From Trichomonas vaginalis G3 (taxonomy: Eukaryota; Parabasalia; Trichomonadida; Trichomonadidae): a stretch of DNA of 64,000 nt. Shown in pieces: positions 62,292 through 64,000 of the stretch (positions are counted from its first letter, which is position 1; each line of letters opens with the position of its first letter). Both the position numbers and the translations under genes were made by a program. Under the pieces are notes generated by a model. That model worked only from the letters and a program-made list of their open reading frames with translations. It was not told the origin of the DNA and did not search any database. The DNA is taken from NCBI RefSeq assembly GCF_026262505.1, contig NC_067205.1, positions 25,363,693-25,427,692 on the forward strand. Reading direction: 5' to 3'.

Positions 62292-63117
62292 TTAATCAAA
62301 TTTAACACTTCCTTTATTTAAATCAACTATTATTTTTCCATGTTCACCTAATTGCTGATATTGTGTGTAAAGTTCATTAATGCTCATTGGTAAATTCACT
62401 TGATAAAGCATAACGTTCAACTGTTGACGACTAAACCACTGAAAATGAAAGTGTTGATAGATTTGATTTAATGTTTGTGCTTAATGCTTTGAAGTATTGA
62501 ACAGCCATGAAGAATGAACACTGAATGTGTCGACATTGAGTTAATAACTGATTAAAATATGATTTCTCATTTGTTATTAGTTTTGATTTCACTGCATCAT
62601 CTAGAAAAATGAGTGAATGCAAAAATTCTCTATCAAAATTTGAAATAGAAAGTGTTTCAAATAATTCATCCCGTTGTTTATCAATAATTTTATCCTCTAA
62701 TCCTTGCTTCTTGATTGTATTATATAATTCTTTATACATTAAAAAGTTTTTTAAATAATCTTCTGCTTCTTCTTGTGATAAATAAATAATTGGAATTTTG
62801 ATTAAATGCTTTAAAGATTCAAATGTATCATCTGAAGGTGAACCTGAACGGTTGATATAAATTAACACATGTGAATGGGGGGAAGTGTTAGCAATAATGA
62901 TAATTTGTTTTAATATCGTTAATGTTTTACCTTTATTTTGTTTACCAATTGCTGCAGTGATTGAATTTAAGTAACATTCAGAATATGGAATTTTCATTAA
63001 TTTTTCCTTAGATAGAGCATTTCTATTATCACTCAATGCTTCATTAATCATATCATCTATGTATGTATTATATACTCCCGCTAATTCTTCATAAGGGGTG
63101 GATGAATTTAAATCCAT
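62292..63117 (-). pseudogene. Packaging ATPase (element 3), looks broken
   Basis: A P-loop of the form AIGKQNKGKTLT and a Walker B SLIFLDDAV, followed by a CRHIQCSFFMAVQ segment as expected of the A32-like packaging family. The match to the element 2 ATPase is only at motif level. The last part of the gene looks broken. Confidence 0.72.
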
Positions 63118-63141
63118 TTAATCAAAAATAAATTTATAATT

Positions 63142-64000
63142 TTAAACATTTCTATTCATCAATATTTCATCATATGAACTTCTATACTGTGGTGGTGTAC
63201 CTGTTGGATGATATTTCAAACCTTCATCCGGTGTCCATGTCCAATACGTAGTCCTAGTAAACCAAACCTGAGGAGGATTTGTCACCTTTGAACAGTAAGT
63301 GTCATTTTCACCCTGAATGATTGGATAAGCTTTCACTTGTACTGTAACTTGTGAGTTGAAAGTTTCTAATCCATCAAAGAATATACCCGCTCCATCACGT
63401 TGAACTGGAATAGTGCATAAGAATGAAGTTTGGTCTTTCCATGTTCTAGCTAATGGCGTGCCATCATCTGCATTCAGTGGTCTAGTTAATGAGTCCTCGT
63501 ATTCTTCTGTGCATTCATTCACTCCATCTAAATCAGAAGCTTGAAGCATACGTGTAAAGAATATGTCGCCCACTGTGGTCATCGCTTGATCGGGGAAGTT
63601 TCTGGAATCTATAGTGACCTGAAGACCTCGAAGCATTGGATTTTCTAAAACTGTTCTTTGCATTGCATTCTTCGGAAATGTTAACACAACATCTGTAACA
63701 TTATGAAGAGCGTATGAGAAATCTGAGCTAATACCTTCAGGAGTGATGCAACCTCCATTTAGTGAACGAACGTCAATATGTTGAGCTGGAATCATGAATG
63801 GATCTTCCTTACTGAATAAACGTGGTATTGCTTTAACTGATTCTTCAATTAAACCGTATCCTGGTGTAATGCATTTATCCTCTAAAACTTCCATCTTTGT
63901 GCATGAAATAATAACGTCATCAACTGTTGCGTCAGCAGATGTAGCAGCTAAGCTTGTAATTAATTTGGTAGGAAGTCCGATTTGTTGGAATTTGCGATCA
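63142..64000 (-). CDS. Capsid protein gene, 3' part, running off the window (element 3)
   Basis: Open through the right edge. Beta-rich, with SRNFPDQAMTTVGD, VTVQVKAYPIIQG and a Trp-rich end (VWFTRTTYWTWTPDEG). Composition, length of at least 286 codons and place next to the packaging ATPase indicate a major capsid protein of a type different from that in elements 1 and 2. The beginning lies outside the window. Confidence 0.62.
   Translation of the reverse strand, partial: DRKFQQIGLPTKLITSLAATSADATVDDVIISCTKMEVLEDKCITPGYGLIEESVKAIPRLFSKEDPFMIPAQHIDVRSLNGGCITPEGISSDFSYALHNVTDVVLTFPKNAMQRTVLENPMLRGLQVTIDSRNFPDQAMTTVGDIFFTRMLQASDLDGVNECTEEYEDSLTRPLNADDGTPLARTWKDQTSFLCTIPVQRDGAGIFFDGLETFNSQVTVQVKAYPIIQGENDTYCSKVTNPPQVWFTRTTYWTWTPDEGLKYHPTGTPPQYRSSYDEILMNRNV

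Larger units (their letters stand above)
46434..64000 (+). mobile_element. Virus-like element 3 (Maverick/Polinton-like), left part
   Basis: A family distinct from elements 1 and 2, with only distant protein similarity to them. Visible parts: two small forward genes, family-B DNA polymerase with HNH-like insert, integrase, small genes, primase-polymerase and SF3 helicase, a long repeat array, fibre remnants, CCG-motif protein, an unknown gene, packaging ATPase and the capsid gene at the right edge. The left border is approximate; the right end is outside the window. Badly decayed, with a dozen or more breaks, and probably older than elements 1 and 2. Confidence 0.85.

Overview
The window looks like nuclear DNA of a trichomonad parasite, most likely Trichomonas vaginalis or a close relative. 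The reasons are an A+T-rich sequence, intron-less genes, an initiator-like TCAT just upstream of two of the three host start codons, and large virus-like DNA elements of the Maverick/Polinton kind packed between a few host genes. Species is inferred from style, not from a database match.

Layout. (1) 1-15,100: right part of virus-like element 1, whose left end lies outside the window. A 3.9-kb DNA transposon with 818-bp terminal inverted repeats (8,894-12,775) sits inside its large structural gene, and a 1.6-kb transposon (10,361-11,943) sits inside that one. (2) 15,101-21,836: host DNA with a CAMK-like protein kinase, an acidic coiled-coil protein and a nitroreductase. Between the first two lies an 882-bp inverted-repeat-bounded unit (17,336-18,217) holding a perfect three-way-junction palindrome, three 120-bp tandem repeats and several hairpins. 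(3) 21,837-45,484: virus-like element 2, a full-length relative of element 1 in the same orientation. It has 39-bp terminal inverted repeats, outer poly-A/poly-T tracts and a 6-bp ATTTAA target duplication. (4) 45,491-about 46,430: host or unassigned DNA. (5) about 46,430-64,000: left part of virus-like element 3, from a different family, running off the right edge.

Elements 1 and 2 share an SF3 (D5-like) helicase, FtsK/HerA-type packaging ATPase, candidate penton, major capsid protein, a large Gln/Pro-rich structural-type protein and a KilA-N protein. Element 2 also shows a D12-class adenine methyltransferase, a DDE integrase, a phage-tail-collar-type fibre protein, an HNH endonuclease, a KilA-N/T5orf172 protein and several small proteins. 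No family-B DNA polymerase is recognisable in element 2, although both of its ends are present. That resembles virophages and Polinton-like viruses more than classical Polintons. Element 3 carries family-B polymerase with an embedded HNH-like motif, integrase, a primase-polymerase and SF3 helicase locus, packaging ATPase, capsid gene and fibre remnants. All three are treated as fossils: elements 1 and 3 each look broken about a dozen times or more, element 2 somewhat less. Elements 1 and 2 are very similar by eye, so the family is young.

Besides genes, the elements carry much ordered non-coding repeat: 22-bp symmetric iterons around a palindromic core at three sites, a dispersed block around a 14-bp palindrome, 25-bp repeats, and an approximately 1.6-kb array of 14 units of about 115 bp. 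Their placement suggests roles in replication, segregation or packaging, but this is inference.
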